Assembly: GCF_902497855.1 (NCBI RefSeq)
Contig: NZ_CABVHU010000019.1
Span: 1 to 64,000 of the forward strand
Reading direction: 5' to 3'
Length of the DNA stretch: 64,000 nt
Source: Pseudomonas fluorescens
Lineage (GTDB): Bacteria > Pseudomonadota > Gammaproteobacteria > Pseudomonadales > Pseudomonadaceae
Shown here piece after piece: positions 40,191 through 49,348 of this stretch. Within the stretch, counting starts at the first letter, position 1, and each line of letters starts with the position of its first letter. A program made the position numbers and the translations under genes. Below the pieces are notes generated by a model. It saw only the letters and a program-made list of their open reading frames with translations. It was not told the origin of the DNA and did no database searches.

Positions 40191-42908
40191 TCACGAGACA
40201 ACGGCGACCGGCTGCGCGGTGGCGGCCAGTAAACGCTTGATTTCCGGAACACAGGAGCCGCATTGCGTGCCGCAGCCCAATTCTTGTTTCAGTCCCTGCA
40301 AGTCCAGGCCTCGACCGATGCCGGCACAGACCGCGCCTTGGCTCACGTTCATGCAGTTGCACAGGGTTTTGCTGCCAGAGGTCGACGCATTGGCCTGGCC
40401 TGGTGGTGCGCTCAGCGGGGCGAGCAACCAGCGTCGCAATTGTTCATCGGCGCGACCTTCCAGCCACAGGTTTTGCAGCCAGTGCCGGGCCAGGGTTTCT
40501 CCGGCCAGGCGAATCGCAGTGATCCGGCCATTCTCGATCCGCACCCGTTTGCCGATAGAGCGCCGAGGATCGTCGTAGGCCAATACCGGGCCATCGTTGA
40601 GCTCCAGGCAACGATCGATCTCACGCAACAATTGCGGATCCGGCGCGACGGCGCTGGCAGCGCGTATGAGCAGCGCCGGGCGTTCCCGGCCGGCGATGCT
40701 CAGGCTCGTGTAGGAAAAGGCCTCGCAGAGCGGTCGTAGCGTCTCAAAATGCTGTTGAACATTGCCCTCGATGAGGGCGAACAGCTGCCACGGCAGGTGC
40801 ACAGGTTCCAGGCGCACGCCGCTGTGCTTGAGTTCCGGTTGTTTCGACAAGGGATCGAAAGCCGGTTGGGTCAGCGTATTTACGCCGCCCTTGAGGAAAC
40901 GGTCGCCCCAATGCATCGGCAGGAACGCCTGGCCGGGCCGCACGCTGTCATCGCTGTCGACGGGCACGATCACCGCACCCCGACGACTTTTCAGGCTGAT
41001 CAGGTCTCCCGGTTGCAGGCGATGGCGGCGCAATTCTTCCGGGTGCAGGCTCAACACGGCTTCGCTGACGTGCCCGAACAGCTGGGCGGCGGTCCCGGTG
41101 CGGCTCATGCCGTGCCATTGGTCGCGCAGACGGCCAGTGATCAGGGTCAGGGGGAAACGCGCATCCCGTTGTTCCTTGGCGGCACGATACGGGTCGGCGA
41201 CAAACTGCGCACGTCCACTGGCAGTCGGGAAAACACCGTCCAGGTACAGCCGCGCCGTGCCTTCACTGGCTCCCTCGGGGAAGGGCCATTGCTGTGGGCC
41301 GAGACGGTCGATCAGCGCATGACTGATGCCGGACAGGTCCAGGTCCCGGCCGCGAGTCAGTTGTTTGTACTCGTCGAAAATCTGTGACGGGGTGTCGAAT
41401 GCGAACAGACTGTCCTGCCCTGGACGCAGATGTTTTTCCAGGCGCTGTGCGAAATCTACGGTGATCGCCCAGTCGGAACGGGTCTCACCGGGTGCGACGA
41501 TTGCCTGCCGCACGTGGGAAATACGCCGCTCGGAGTTGGTCACCGTGCCCTCTTTTTCACCCCAGCTGGCGGCCGGCAGCAGCAGATCGGCGAACGCGGC
41601 AGTCTCGGTGGTGCGGAAAGCTTCCTGCAAAACCACGAACGGGCAGGCCTGCAGTGCCGCGCGCACGGCGCTCTGGTCCGGCATCGATTGCGCGGGGTTG
41701 GTGCAGGCAATCCACAGGGCTTTGATTTTGCCGCTGCGAACCTGTTCGAACAATTCGATGGCGGTGAGCCCGGTCTGTTCCGGCAGTTGATCAACGCCCC
41801 AGTAGGCTGCCACTTGCGCTCGATGCTCGGGATTGCCGGCTTCGCGATGGCCTGGCAGCAGGTTCGACAAGCTGCCGGTTTCCCGTCCGCCCATGGCATT
41901 TGGCTGACCGGTCAGCGAGAAAGGTCCGGCACCGGGACGCCCGATTTGCCCGGTGGCCAGGTGCAGGTTGATCAGTGCGCTGTTCTTCGCGCTGCCGGCG
42001 GTGGACTGGTTCAGCCCCATGCACCACAACGACAGGAAACTCGGCGAAGTGCCGACCCATTCGGCACATTGGTGCAGTTGTTCGATGCTGATTCCGCACA
42101 GCTGCGACACCATTTGCGGCGTGTAGTCGCGCACCAGGCTCTTCAATTCGGCCAGGCCCTGGGTGTGCGCCTTGATGAAATCGCGGTCGACCCAGTCTTC
42201 CCACAGCAGCAAGTGCAAAATCCCATGGAACAACGCGACGTCGGTACCAGGCAGTATTGCCAGGTGCAGGTCAGCCAGATCGCAGGTGTCGGTGCGACGC
42301 GGGTCGATGACGATGACTTTCATCTGCGGCCGACGGGATTTGGCTTCTTCCAGGCGACGAAACAGGATCGGATGCGCGTAGGCCATGTTGCTGCCGACGA
42401 TCATCACGCAGTCGCTCAATTCCAGATCTTCGTAGTTGCAGGGCGGAGCGTCGGCACCGAGGCTGCGTTTGTAACCGACCACCGCCGAAGACATGCACAA
42501 CCGTGAATTACTGTCGATGTTGTTGGTGCCCACCAGCGCGCGCGCCAGCTTGTTGAAACTGTAGTAATCCTCGGTCAGCAATTGCCCGGAAATGTAGAAC
42601 GCCACGCTGTCAGGGCCGTGTTCGGCGATGGTTTCGGCGAAGACGCTGGCGGCATGATCGAGGGCCGTGTCCCAATCGGTACGGCTGCGGGCCAGGCCTT
42701 TGCCCAGACGCAGTTCGGGGTACAACGCCCGAGCCGCCGGGTCGCCGGTCAGGTGCAGGGTCGAGCCCTTGCTGCACAGTTTGCCAAAATTGGCCGGGTG
42801 GGCCGGATCGCCGCTGACGCCGAGGATGCGCTCGCCGTCATGCTCGATCAGCACGCCGCAGCCGACCCCGCAATAACAGCAGGTGGAGGCGGTGATCTGA
42901 TGGTTCAT
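40191..42908 (-). CDS. nasC: Assimilatory nitrate reductase, catalytic subunit
   Basis: A 905-residue molybdenum enzyme reducing nitrate to nitrite in the cytoplasm. The N-terminal [4Fe-4S] cysteines are in CCYCGVGCG (about 10-17) with the last at GKLCSKG (about 46). The bis-MGD-binding body follows to about 830. A C-terminal BFD-like [2Fe-2S] domain has NCMNVSQGAV and GCGTQCGSC, typical of single-subunit Nas enzymes that take electrons directly. It overlaps nirD by one base. Naming varies (nasA, nasC); nasC follows Pseudomonas use. Confidence 0.95.
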   Translation of the reverse strand: MNHQITASTCCYCGVGCGVLIEHDGERILGVSGDPAHPANFGKLCSKGSTLHLTGDPAARALYPELRLGKGLARSRTDWDTALDHAASVFAETIAEHGPDSVAFYISGQLLTEDYYSFNKLARALVGTNNIDSNSRLCMSSAVVGYKRSLGADAPPCNYEDLELSDCVMIVGSNMAYAHPILFRRLEEAKSRRPQMKVIVIDPRRTDTCDLADLHLAILPGTDVALFHGILHLLLWEDWVDRDFIKAHTQGLAELKSLVRDYTPQMVSQLCGISIEQLHQCAEWVGTSPSFLSLWCMGLNQSTAGSAKNSALINLHLATGQIGRPGAGPFSLTGQPNAMGGRETGSLSNLLPGHREAGNPEHRAQVAAYWGVDQLPEQTGLTAIELFEQVRSGKIKALWIACTNPAQSMPDQSAVRAALQACPFVVLQEAFRTTETAAFADLLLPAASWGEKEGTVTNSERRISHVRQAIVAPGETRSDWAITVDFAQRLEKHLRPGQDSLFAFDTPSQIFDEYKQLTRGRDLDLSGISHALIDRLGPQQWPFPEGASEGTARLYLDGVFPTASGRAQFVADPYRAAKEQRDARFPLTLITGRLRDQWHGMSRTGTAAQLFGHVSEAVLSLHPEELRRHRLQPGDLISLKSRRGAVIVPVDSDDSVRPGQAFLPMHWGDRFLKGGVNTLTQPAFDPLSKQPELKHSGVRLEPVHLPWQLFALIEGNVQQHFETLRPLCEAFSYTSLSIAGRERPALLIRAASAVAPDPQLLREIDRCLELNDGPVLAYDDPRRSIGKRVRIENGRITAIRLAGETLARHWLQNLWLEGRADEQLRRWLLAPLSAPPGQANASTSGSKTLCNCMNVSQGAVCAGIGRGLDLQGLKQELGCGTQCGSCVPEIKRLLAATAQPVAVVS

Positions 42909-43225
42909 TAGCTTGCTTCCCGCAGGGACAGCAGCACCCGGCCATTTTCGACCCGGGCCGCATGGTGGTGAGCGCAACCGATGTCCGGTGCCTGGGCTTC
43001 GCCGGTTTCCAGGTCGATCTGCCAGTTATGCAGCGGGCAGGCGACGCGTTTGCCATAGATCAAGCCTTGGGACAGCGGACCGCCCTTGTGCGGGCAGCGG
43101 TCGTCGAGGGCGAACACTTCATCGTCGCTGGTACGAAAGATCGCGATGTCGCCTTTCGGGCCGGCGATGATCCGCGAGCCCAGGGCATTGATCTCTTCCA
43201 GTGCGCAGATATCCAGCCAGGTCAT
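42908..43225 (-). CDS. nirD: Nitrite reductase small subunit
   Basis: A 105-residue Rieske-like small subunit of the NADH-dependent assimilatory nitrite reductase. CPHKGGPLSQG and CPLHNWQ supply the Cys-His pairs for a [2Fe-2S] cluster, so this NirD keeps the cluster that some NirD proteins lack. It overlaps nirB by four bases and nasC by one, tight coupling of the whole set. Confidence 0.94.
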   Translation of the reverse strand: MTWLDICALEEINALGSRIIAGPKGDIAIFRTSDDEVFALDDRCPHKGGPLSQGLIYGKRVACPLHNWQIDLETGEAQAPDIGCAHHHAARVENGRVLLSLREAS

Positions 43226-45675
43226 GCCAGCACCTCCAGGTTCTTCACGGGGATGACCTCGAATTCTTTTTTCAGCAGCGGCTGTTCCAGACGTTCCTTC
43301 CACGGATCCTGTTCGAACGACAGGGAGAATTGCAGGCGCGCATTGAGTGCCTGGCGTCGCTCCGGGTCTTCCAGCACGGCTTTCTTGATGTGTTCCATGC
43401 CGACCCGTTGCAGGTAATGCACGGTGCGCTCGAGGTAGAAGGCTTCTTCGCGGTAGAGCTGCAGGAAGGCGCCGTTGTATTCGCGCACTTCTTCGGCGGT
43501 CTTGAGCTTGACGAAGAACTCGGCGACTTCGGTCTTGATCCCGCCGTTGCCGCCGATGTACATCTCCCAGCCGGAATCCACGCCGATAATTCCGACGTCC
43601 TTGATGCCGGCTTCCGAGCAGTTGCGTGGGCAACCGGAAACCGCCAGCTTCACTTTGTGCGGTGACCACATGTTGAACAGGTCATGCTCCAGCTCAATCC
43701 CCAGTTGCGTCGAGTTCTGGGTGCCGAAGCGGCAGAACTCGCTGCCGACGCAGGTTTTCACGGTGCGGATGGATTTGCCGTAGGCATGGCCGGAGGGCAT
43801 GTCGAGATCCTTCCACACCCCCGGCAGGTCCTGCTTCTTGATCCCCAGCAAGTCGATGCGCTGGCCGCCGGTGACCTTGACCATCGGCACGTTGTACTTG
43901 TCGGCCACGTCGGCGATGCGCCGCAGCTCCGAGGGGTTGGTCACGCCGCCCCACATCCGCGGCACCACCGAGTAAGTGCCGTCTTTCTGAATGTTGGCGT
44001 GGGCGCGTTCGTTGATCAGGCGCGACTGCGGATCGTCCTTGGCTTCGCCCGGCCAGGTGGAAATCAGGTAATAGTTGAGCGCCGGGCGGCAGGTGGCGCA
44101 GCCGTTCGGGGTGCGCCAATTCAGGTAGCTCAGGGTGCCGGCAATGGTCAGCAGATGCTGTTCGCGGATGGCCTGGCGGAGTTGTCCGTGGTTGAGGTCG
44201 CTGCAGCCGCAGATGGCTTTTTCGCTCTTGGGCTTGACGTCGGCGGCGCCGCCCACGGTGTTGATCAGGATCTGTTCCACCAGGCCGGCGCAGGAGCCGC
44301 AGGAGCTGGCGGCCTTGGTGTGCTTCTTGACGTCGTCGACGCTGAACAGCCCGTGTTCCTGAATCGCCTTGACGATGGTGCCTTTGCATACGCCGTTGCA
44401 ACCGCAGACTTCGGCGGTGTCGGCCATGCTCATGGCCTTGTCCTGACCCTGGTGTCCTACGTCACCCAAGGCGTTTTCGCCGAACATCAGGTGATCGCGG
44501 ATTTCGCCGATCGCATGGTTCTCACGAATCTGCCGGAAATACCAACCGCCGTCTGCCGTATCGCCGTACAGGCAGGCGCCGACCAGCACGTCATCCTTGA
44601 TCACCAGTTTTTTATAGACCCCGCCGATCGGGTCGGAGAGGGTGATGGTCTCGGTGCCTTCGCCGCCCATGAAGTCGCCGGCGGAAAACAGGTCGATGCC
44701 GGTGACTTTCAGTTTGGTCGAGGTCACCGAGCCCTTGTACGTGGCGAAACCCAGTTGGGCCAGGTGGTTGGCGCAGACCTTGGCCTGTTCGAACAGCGGC
44801 GCCACCAGGCCGTAGGCGGTTCCGCGGTGGCTGGCGCATTCGCCGATGGCGTAGACCCGAGGGTCGTAGGTTTGCATCGTATCGTTGACCAGAATCCCGC
44901 GGTTGCAGGGGATGCCGGCTTTTTCCGCCAGTTCGGTGCTGGGGCGGATACCGGCGGCCATCACCACCAGGTCGGCGGGGATGATGTCGCCGTTCTTGAA
45001 CTCGACCGAACCGACCCGGCCATTGCCGGCGTCGTGCAGGGCCTGGGTCTGTTCGCGCAGGCGAAAGTGCAGGCCGCGGCCTTCAAGGGCGGTTTGCAGC
45101 AGTTCGCCGCTGGTCTTGTCCAGTTGCCGCTCCAGCAACCATTCGCCGATGTGCACCACGGTGACATGCATGCCGCGCAGCATCAGGCCGTTCGCGGCTT
45201 CCAGGCCGAGCAGGCCGCCGCCGATGACCACGGCGTGCTTGTGGGTCTTGGCGGTGTCGATCATCACTTGGGTGTCGGCAATGTCGCGGTAGCCGATCAC
45301 GCCCTGCAAGGTGTTGCCGGGAATCGGCAGGATGAACGGGGTCGAACCGGTGGCGATCAGCAGGCGATCGTATTCGGCTTCGCTGCCGTCTTCGGCAATG
45401 ACCCGGCGTTTGACCCGGTCGATTTCCACCACTTTGCGGTTGAGCAGCAGCTTGATGTTGTTTTCCAGGTACCAGTCCAGGTCGTTGAGCACGATCTCTT
45501 CGAACGTCTGTTCGCCGGCCAGGACCGGCGACAGCAGGATGCGGTTGTAGTTGGTATGGGGTTCGGCGCCGAAGACCGTGATGTCGTACAGCTCGTTGCT
45601 CAGCTTGAGCAGTTCTTCCAGGGTGCGCACCCCGGCCATGCCGTTGCCGATCATCACCAGTTTTAGTTTTTTCAT
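43222..45675 (-). CDS. nirB: Nitrite reductase large subunit
   Basis: An 817-residue NAD(P)H-nitrite reductase forming ammonium. The FAD/NAD module spans residues 1-300 (GNGMAGVRTLEEL, ATGSTPFILP, VIGGGLLGLE). Two BFD-type [2Fe-2S] segments follow at about 425-540 (CGCNGVCKG, SSCGSCAG). The siroheme/[4Fe-4S] domain follows, with its ligands in TCVGSEFC and SGCPRNCSEAG near 635-685. The start at 45675 lies about 70 bases after a terminator that forms part of a NasT-type leader, so expression is decided by antitermination. First gene of nirB-nirD-nasC-cobA. Confidence 0.96.
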   Translation of the reverse strand: MKKLKLVMIGNGMAGVRTLEELLKLSNELYDITVFGAEPHTNYNRILLSPVLAGEQTFEEIVLNDLDWYLENNIKLLLNRKVVEIDRVKRRVIAEDGSEAEYDRLLIATGSTPFILPIPGNTLQGVIGYRDIADTQVMIDTAKTHKHAVVIGGGLLGLEAANGLMLRGMHVTVVHIGEWLLERQLDKTSGELLQTALEGRGLHFRLREQTQALHDAGNGRVGSVEFKNGDIIPADLVVMAAGIRPSTELAEKAGIPCNRGILVNDTMQTYDPRVYAIGECASHRGTAYGLVAPLFEQAKVCANHLAQLGFATYKGSVTSTKLKVTGIDLFSAGDFMGGEGTETITLSDPIGGVYKKLVIKDDVLVGACLYGDTADGGWYFRQIRENHAIGEIRDHLMFGENALGDVGHQGQDKAMSMADTAEVCGCNGVCKGTIVKAIQEHGLFSVDDVKKHTKAASSCGSCAGLVEQILINTVGGAADVKPKSEKAICGCSDLNHGQLRQAIREQHLLTIAGTLSYLNWRTPNGCATCRPALNYYLISTWPGEAKDDPQSRLINERAHANIQKDGTYSVVPRMWGGVTNPSELRRIADVADKYNVPMVKVTGGQRIDLLGIKKQDLPGVWKDLDMPSGHAYGKSIRTVKTCVGSEFCRFGTQNSTQLGIELEHDLFNMWSPHKVKLAVSGCPRNCSEAGIKDVGIIGVDSGWEMYIGGNGGIKTEVAEFFVKLKTAEEVREYNGAFLQLYREEAFYLERTVHYLQRVGMEHIKKAVLEDPERRQALNARLQFSLSFEQDPWKERLEQPLLKKEFEVIPVKNLEVLA

Positions 45676-45746
45676 CAGGTTCTCCGGGGAGCTCAGACCC
45701 GCCTCATCAGGGCTTTGTGGTCTTGCTCGACAAATTTTGCGCAAAC

Positions 45747-45833
45747 AAAAAAAGGCATCCCGCCAGTTGCCTGGCGAGGACGCCTTTGTCCTTGTCCCGT
45801 TCTCTCGGGCAGCGCACCCTTCGTCGTTGAAGG
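45747..45833 (-). promoter_or_regulatory. ANTAR (NasT) antitermination leader of nirB
   Basis: Read on the minus strand, hairpin CCTTC-AACGAC-GAAGG (45818-45833) comes first. An extra hairpin CCCG-AGAGAA-CGGG (45796-45809) follows, then AGGAC-AAAGGC-GTCCT (45777-45792). Each has a six-base loop with A1 and G4, the known ANTAR target. The last one overlaps the 5' arm of an intrinsic terminator (45747-45788, ending in seven U). Binding of NasT to the hairpins would prevent the terminator from forming. Confidence 0.85.
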
Positions 45834-45995
45834 TTGGGCTTTATGTTGGTTGGGAGAGGTAATGCAGTGGTTGTGCCAAGTGGCGAAAAGCAGCGGTTTC
45901 AGGGGTGTTGCGCAGATTCAGCAATATTTTCATGCACCGAATTAAGGCGAGACGCCCGGTTTTAAGGCAGAAGCCCAACGAATCGCAACCTCGTT

Positions 45996-46103
45996 CCCTG
46001 TAGGAGCGAGCTTGCTCGCGAAAAAGCCAAAGGCGCCGCTGGACATCTGGTTTTACGCGTTATCGTTCACGACCTTCGCGAGCTACCTCGCTCCTACAGG
46101 GAA
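45996..46103. repeat. REP inverted pair
   Basis: ccctgtaggagcgagcttgc and its inverted partner (with ctacc replacing cttgc). It lies between the PP2C-kinase stop and the nirB leader, separating the two transcription units. Confidence 0.85.
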
Positions 46104-46117
46104 CGAGGCTGCGATTT

Positions 46118-47788
46118 CTAGCCACGAAACACCAATATCAGCAGCACCAGATTCACCACCAACGACACCAGCGCCAATGTCCGCCAGACCTTCAGCGGTT
46201 CGCGCTCCAGCAAGGGTCTGGGCCGCACGCTCAAGCTGCGCCGTTCGCCCTGTTCCAATAGCAGCAACCATTCTTCCGCCGTTTCAAATCGCTGATCCGG
46301 ATCTGCCGCAACGGCGCGCTCCAGGCTTTGCGCGATCCATTCCGGCAGGTCGGGCCGGTAGCGGCTGGCACTGACCGGCACGCCAAATCGCGGTCGCTGG
46401 AACGCTTCGATTTCGCCGTAGGGATATTGCCCGGTGAGCAGGAAATACAAGGTCACGCCGACCGCATACAGATCCTGTTGCGGCGTCGGTGTGCCTCCGC
46501 CAAAGGCTTCCGGCGCGATGTAGCTGGGCGTTCCGGGCAGGGTAGAGGGCTGGTCTTCGGACAGGCCGGGGCAGTAGGCGAGGCCGAAGTCCAGCAGGCG
46601 CAACTCACCGTCGTCCCCCAGCAGCAGGTTCTCCGGCTTGATATCGCGATGGAGAATCTGCCGTCGGTGCAGCATCCCCACCGCCCGCAGCAGGCGTTCG
46701 GCCAGGTCCAGCCATTGGGCCAGGGGCAGCGGTCCGGCTTTCTCCTGTAGTTGCGCCAGGGTCGATCCCGAATATTCACGCATCACGTAGTACAAATGCT
46801 GACGCTGGCTGGCGGCGTGGACTTCAGGGAAGTGCCGTCCGGCCACGCGCTTGAGAAACCATTCCTCCGACAACAACGCTTGCCCGGCCAGGTGGTCGTC
46901 GCGCAACGCGCCGGGCAAGGTTTTCAATAGCCAGGGCTGTTGTTGCCCGTCGCGAACCCGATAGAGCAGCGATTGCTGGCTTTGCCCGAGTATTCCTTCG
47001 ACCTCCCAGCCCTCGAAAGTCTGGCCTGGTTTGAGCGCAGGCGGCAGCGGCCATTGCTGCAAATGAATCAATGCATCGCCGATACTGGTTTCACCCAAGG
47101 CATCGACCCGCACCAGCAAGGCGCTGGCATTGTCCTGACTGCCGGCCAGATGCGCGGCGCTGACCAAGGTCTGCGCGGCGCTGGCCAGATCGGGCTGATC
47201 GCGCAGGATCGCCGCAATGGCGGTATCGCCCAGCACGGCCCAGACACCATCGCTGAGCAGCACGAAGCTTTCGTTGACGCGCAATTCGCCATCGAGAAAA
47301 TCCAGCACCAGGTGCTGATCCAGCCCCAGCGCCCGTTTGAGTACATGCTGCATGCCCGGTTGGTCCCAGACATGATCCTCGCTGACCCGTTGCAAAGCGT
47401 TGGCGTGCCAGCGATAAACCCGGCAATCGCCGACATGGGCCAGGGTGAAGCGCCTGCCACGCATGACCAGGGCGCTGACCGTGGTGAGCAAGGGCTGCCC
47501 GCCACCGTTGGCTTGCAGCCAGCGATTCTGTGCCAGCAACAGGCGATCCAGCGCCTGGGCGACACCCCAGGTTTCCGGGGTGGCGTAGTAGTCCAGCGCC
47601 AGGGCCTGCAAGGTCGAGCGGGCGGCCAGGCCGCCATCGGCGCACTGGCTGACGCCGTCGGCGATGGCGAACAGATAACCCTTGCTCGCCGCCAGCGCCG
47701 GCGTTGGAGTGACCAGGCGCAGGGCGTCCTGGTTCTCCTCGCGAGGGCCGATGGCGCTCGCTTCGGCGAAACTCAGTTGCAGGCTCAT
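46118..47788 (-). CDS. Fused PP2C-type phosphatase and Ser/Thr protein kinase with C-terminal membrane anchor
   Basis: A 556-residue two-domain signalling protein. The PP2C-like phosphatase (about 1-235) keeps the metal motifs AIADGVSQC, GDCRVYR, SDGVWAVL and SQDNASALLVR. The Hanks-type kinase (about 255-520) keeps the lysine in LLKTL (about 287), HRDIKPENLL (about 380) and DFGLAYCPG (about 402). One membrane helix closes the protein (about 535-553). It starts seven bases after the nitrate transporter stop, so it is co-expressed with nitrate uptake. The same gene is found at this place in P. aeruginosa. Its target is unknown; both opposing activities in one chain suggest a tunable switch on transport or assimilation. 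Confidence 0.92.
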   Translation of the reverse strand: MSLQLSFAEASAIGPREENQDALRLVTPTPALAASKGYLFAIADGVSQCADGGLAARSTLQALALDYYATPETWGVAQALDRLLLAQNRWLQANGGGQPLLTTVSALVMRGRRFTLAHVGDCRVYRWHANALQRVSEDHVWDQPGMQHVLKRALGLDQHLVLDFLDGELRVNESFVLLSDGVWAVLGDTAIAAILRDQPDLASAAQTLVSAAHLAGSQDNASALLVRVDALGETSIGDALIHLQQWPLPPALKPGQTFEGWEVEGILGQSQQSLLYRVRDGQQQPWLLKTLPGALRDDHLAGQALLSEEWFLKRVAGRHFPEVHAASQRQHLYYVMREYSGSTLAQLQEKAGPLPLAQWLDLAERLLRAVGMLHRRQILHRDIKPENLLLGDDGELRLLDFGLAYCPGLSEDQPSTLPGTPSYIAPEAFGGGTPTPQQDLYAVGVTLYFLLTGQYPYGEIEAFQRPRFGVPVSASRYRPDLPEWIAQSLERAVAADPDQRFETAEEWLLLLEQGERRSLSVRPRPLLEREPLKVWRTLALVSLVVNLVLLILVFRG

Positions 47789-47795
47789 TCAGCCC

Positions 47796-49007
47796 TCATA
47801 CCCGTGCAGCGGTGACGGCAGCCGAACCCCAGGTGGTTCTCCAGCGACGTTTCACCCCGTGCAGGCCGAACCAGGCGAGGACCCCGAGGCTGGCGAACAA
47901 CCACAGCGCCATCTGATAACTGCCGGTGCTTTGCTTGATCGCGCCCATGCCGGCCGCCAGCGCGAAACCACCGATACCACCGGCCATGCCGATCAAACCG
48001 GTCATTACGCCGATCTCCCGACGGAAGCGCTGCGGAACCAACTGGAATACCGCGCCATTGCCCGCACCCAGACCGAGCATGGTGCACACGAACAGTGCCA
48101 GGGCGGCGTAGGAACTCGGCAGATTGAAACCCACCGCCGCAATGCAGGTCGCGGCCACGGTGTACATCACCAGCAGTGTACGAATCCCGCCGAAACGGTC
48201 GGCCAGGGCGCCGCCCAACGGACGCATCAGGCTGCCACCGAACACACAGGCCGCGGTGTAATAACCGGCGGTCACCGGGCTCAGGCCGTATTGGTCGTTG
48301 AAGTAGCCGGGCAGGGCGCTGGCCAGGCCGATGAAACCACCGAAGGTCACGCTGTAGAAGAACATGAACCACCAGCTGTCGCGGTCGCCCAAGGCCTTGA
48401 AGTAGTCGGAAACGGATTTGGCTTTCGGCCGTTCAGGGGCGTTCTTGGCCAGCCAGGCAAAGGTGATGATAGTCAGGATCAACGGAATCAGGGCGAAGCC
48501 GAACACGTTGCTCCAGCCAAACGAAGCGGCGAGGACCGGGGCGATCAGGGCTGCGAGCACAGTGCCGGAGTTACCGGCGCCGGCGATGCCCATGGCTTTG
48601 CCTTGATGCTGCGGCGGGTACCACTGCGAGGCCAGCGGCAGCGCAACGGCGAAGGACGCGCCGGCCATGCCGAGGAACAGGCCCAGCAGCAACGCTTGTT
48701 CATAGCTGTGAATCCCGTGTTTCCAGGCGACGAACAGGGCGCAGATGACAATCACCTGGCCGATCAGCCCGGCGGTCTTGGGCGACAGGCGGTCAGCCAG
48801 CAGGCCCATCACAAATCGCAGGATGGCCCCGGCCAGGATAGGCGTGGCGACCACCAGCCCGCGTTGCTGGGTGGTCAGTTGCAGGTCGGTGGCAATCTGC
48901 ACGGCGAGCGGACCGAGCAGGTACCAGACCATGAAGCTCAGGTCGAAATAGAGGAAGGCCGCGAACAGTGTCGGGGTATGGCCGGATTTCCAGAAGCTTG
49001 AATTCAT
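47796..49007 (-). CDS. nasA: Nitrate/nitrite transporter (MFS, NarK/NasA family)
   Basis: A 403-residue major-facilitator protein with about 12 membrane segments. The nitrate-porter signatures are GMAGASFAVALPLASQWYP in helix 5 and GLGAGNGAVFQLVP in helix 10-11. It imports nitrate for the reductases encoded downstream. It is preceded by its own ANTAR leader with terminator and followed by the PP2C-kinase gene. Uptake by MFS rather than an ABC system is consistent with NasS being the only NrtA-like protein here. Confidence 0.94.
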   Translation of the reverse strand: MNSSFWKSGHTPTLFAAFLYFDLSFMVWYLLGPLAVQIATDLQLTTQQRGLVVATPILAGAILRFVMGLLADRLSPKTAGLIGQVIVICALFVAWKHGIHSYEQALLLGLFLGMAGASFAVALPLASQWYPPQHQGKAMGIAGAGNSGTVLAALIAPVLAASFGWSNVFGFALIPLILTIITFAWLAKNAPERPKAKSVSDYFKALGDRDSWWFMFFYSVTFGGFIGLASALPGYFNDQYGLSPVTAGYYTAACVFGGSLMRPLGGALADRFGGIRTLLVMYTVAATCIAAVGFNLPSSYAALALFVCTMLGLGAGNGAVFQLVPQRFRREIGVMTGLIGMAGGIGGFALAAGMGAIKQSTGSYQMALWLFASLGVLAWFGLHGVKRRWRTTWGSAAVTAARV

Positions 49008-49103
49008 CGCGCACCTCAGCTGTTAGTCGTCTCGAGAAGGAGTCATGAGCTTGCAAGTGGGGCGCCGTCTTCGGCCGCACCACCGGCCCCGTGGGGCCAA
49101 AAC

Positions 49104-49188
49104 AAAAAAACGCCGCCACCCGACTCGCCAGGGGCGAATGGGGTGAGCGACGTCTTTGTCGTAGGTGGGGCAACCGCCGTTGGTTACC
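49104..49188 (-). promoter_or_regulatory. ANTAR (NasT) antitermination leader of nasA
   Basis: On the minus strand, hairpin GGTAACC-AACGGC-GGTTGCC (49169-49188) is followed seven bases later by CGAC-AAAGAC-GTCG (49148-49161). Both loops have A1 and G4. The second overlaps the 5' side of a terminator (about 49104-49152) ending in seven U. This is the same layout as at nirB and nasS. Confidence 0.85.
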
Positions 49189-49227
49189 TGTGATGATTAC
49201 CTAGCGAGATCTGTGCCACATTCGGGA

Positions 49228-49340
49228 TGATCATTCCCACGCTCCGCGTGGGAATGCATCCCGTGACGCTCTGCGTCACAGCTCGAAGCGGACGCAGAGC
49301 GTCCATGGCGGCATTCCTTTGCTGCGCGTGGGAACGATCA
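49228..49340. repeat. Nested ~113-bp palindrome (copy 2 of 3)
   Basis: gatcattcccacgctccgcg at the left and an inverted, slightly decayed copy at the right (ttgctgcgcgtgggaacgat). The inner hairpins are tgacgctctgcgtca and gacgcagagcgtc. It is the most diverged of the three copies. It separates nasT from the nasA leader. Confidence 0.8.
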
Positions 49341-49348
49341 TTGGGGAA

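Noticed and set aside
43684..45666. 660-residue open frame on the plus strand across nirB
   Set aside because: Antisense shadow; nirB has every catalytic motif and a regulated leader, and the plus frame has none.
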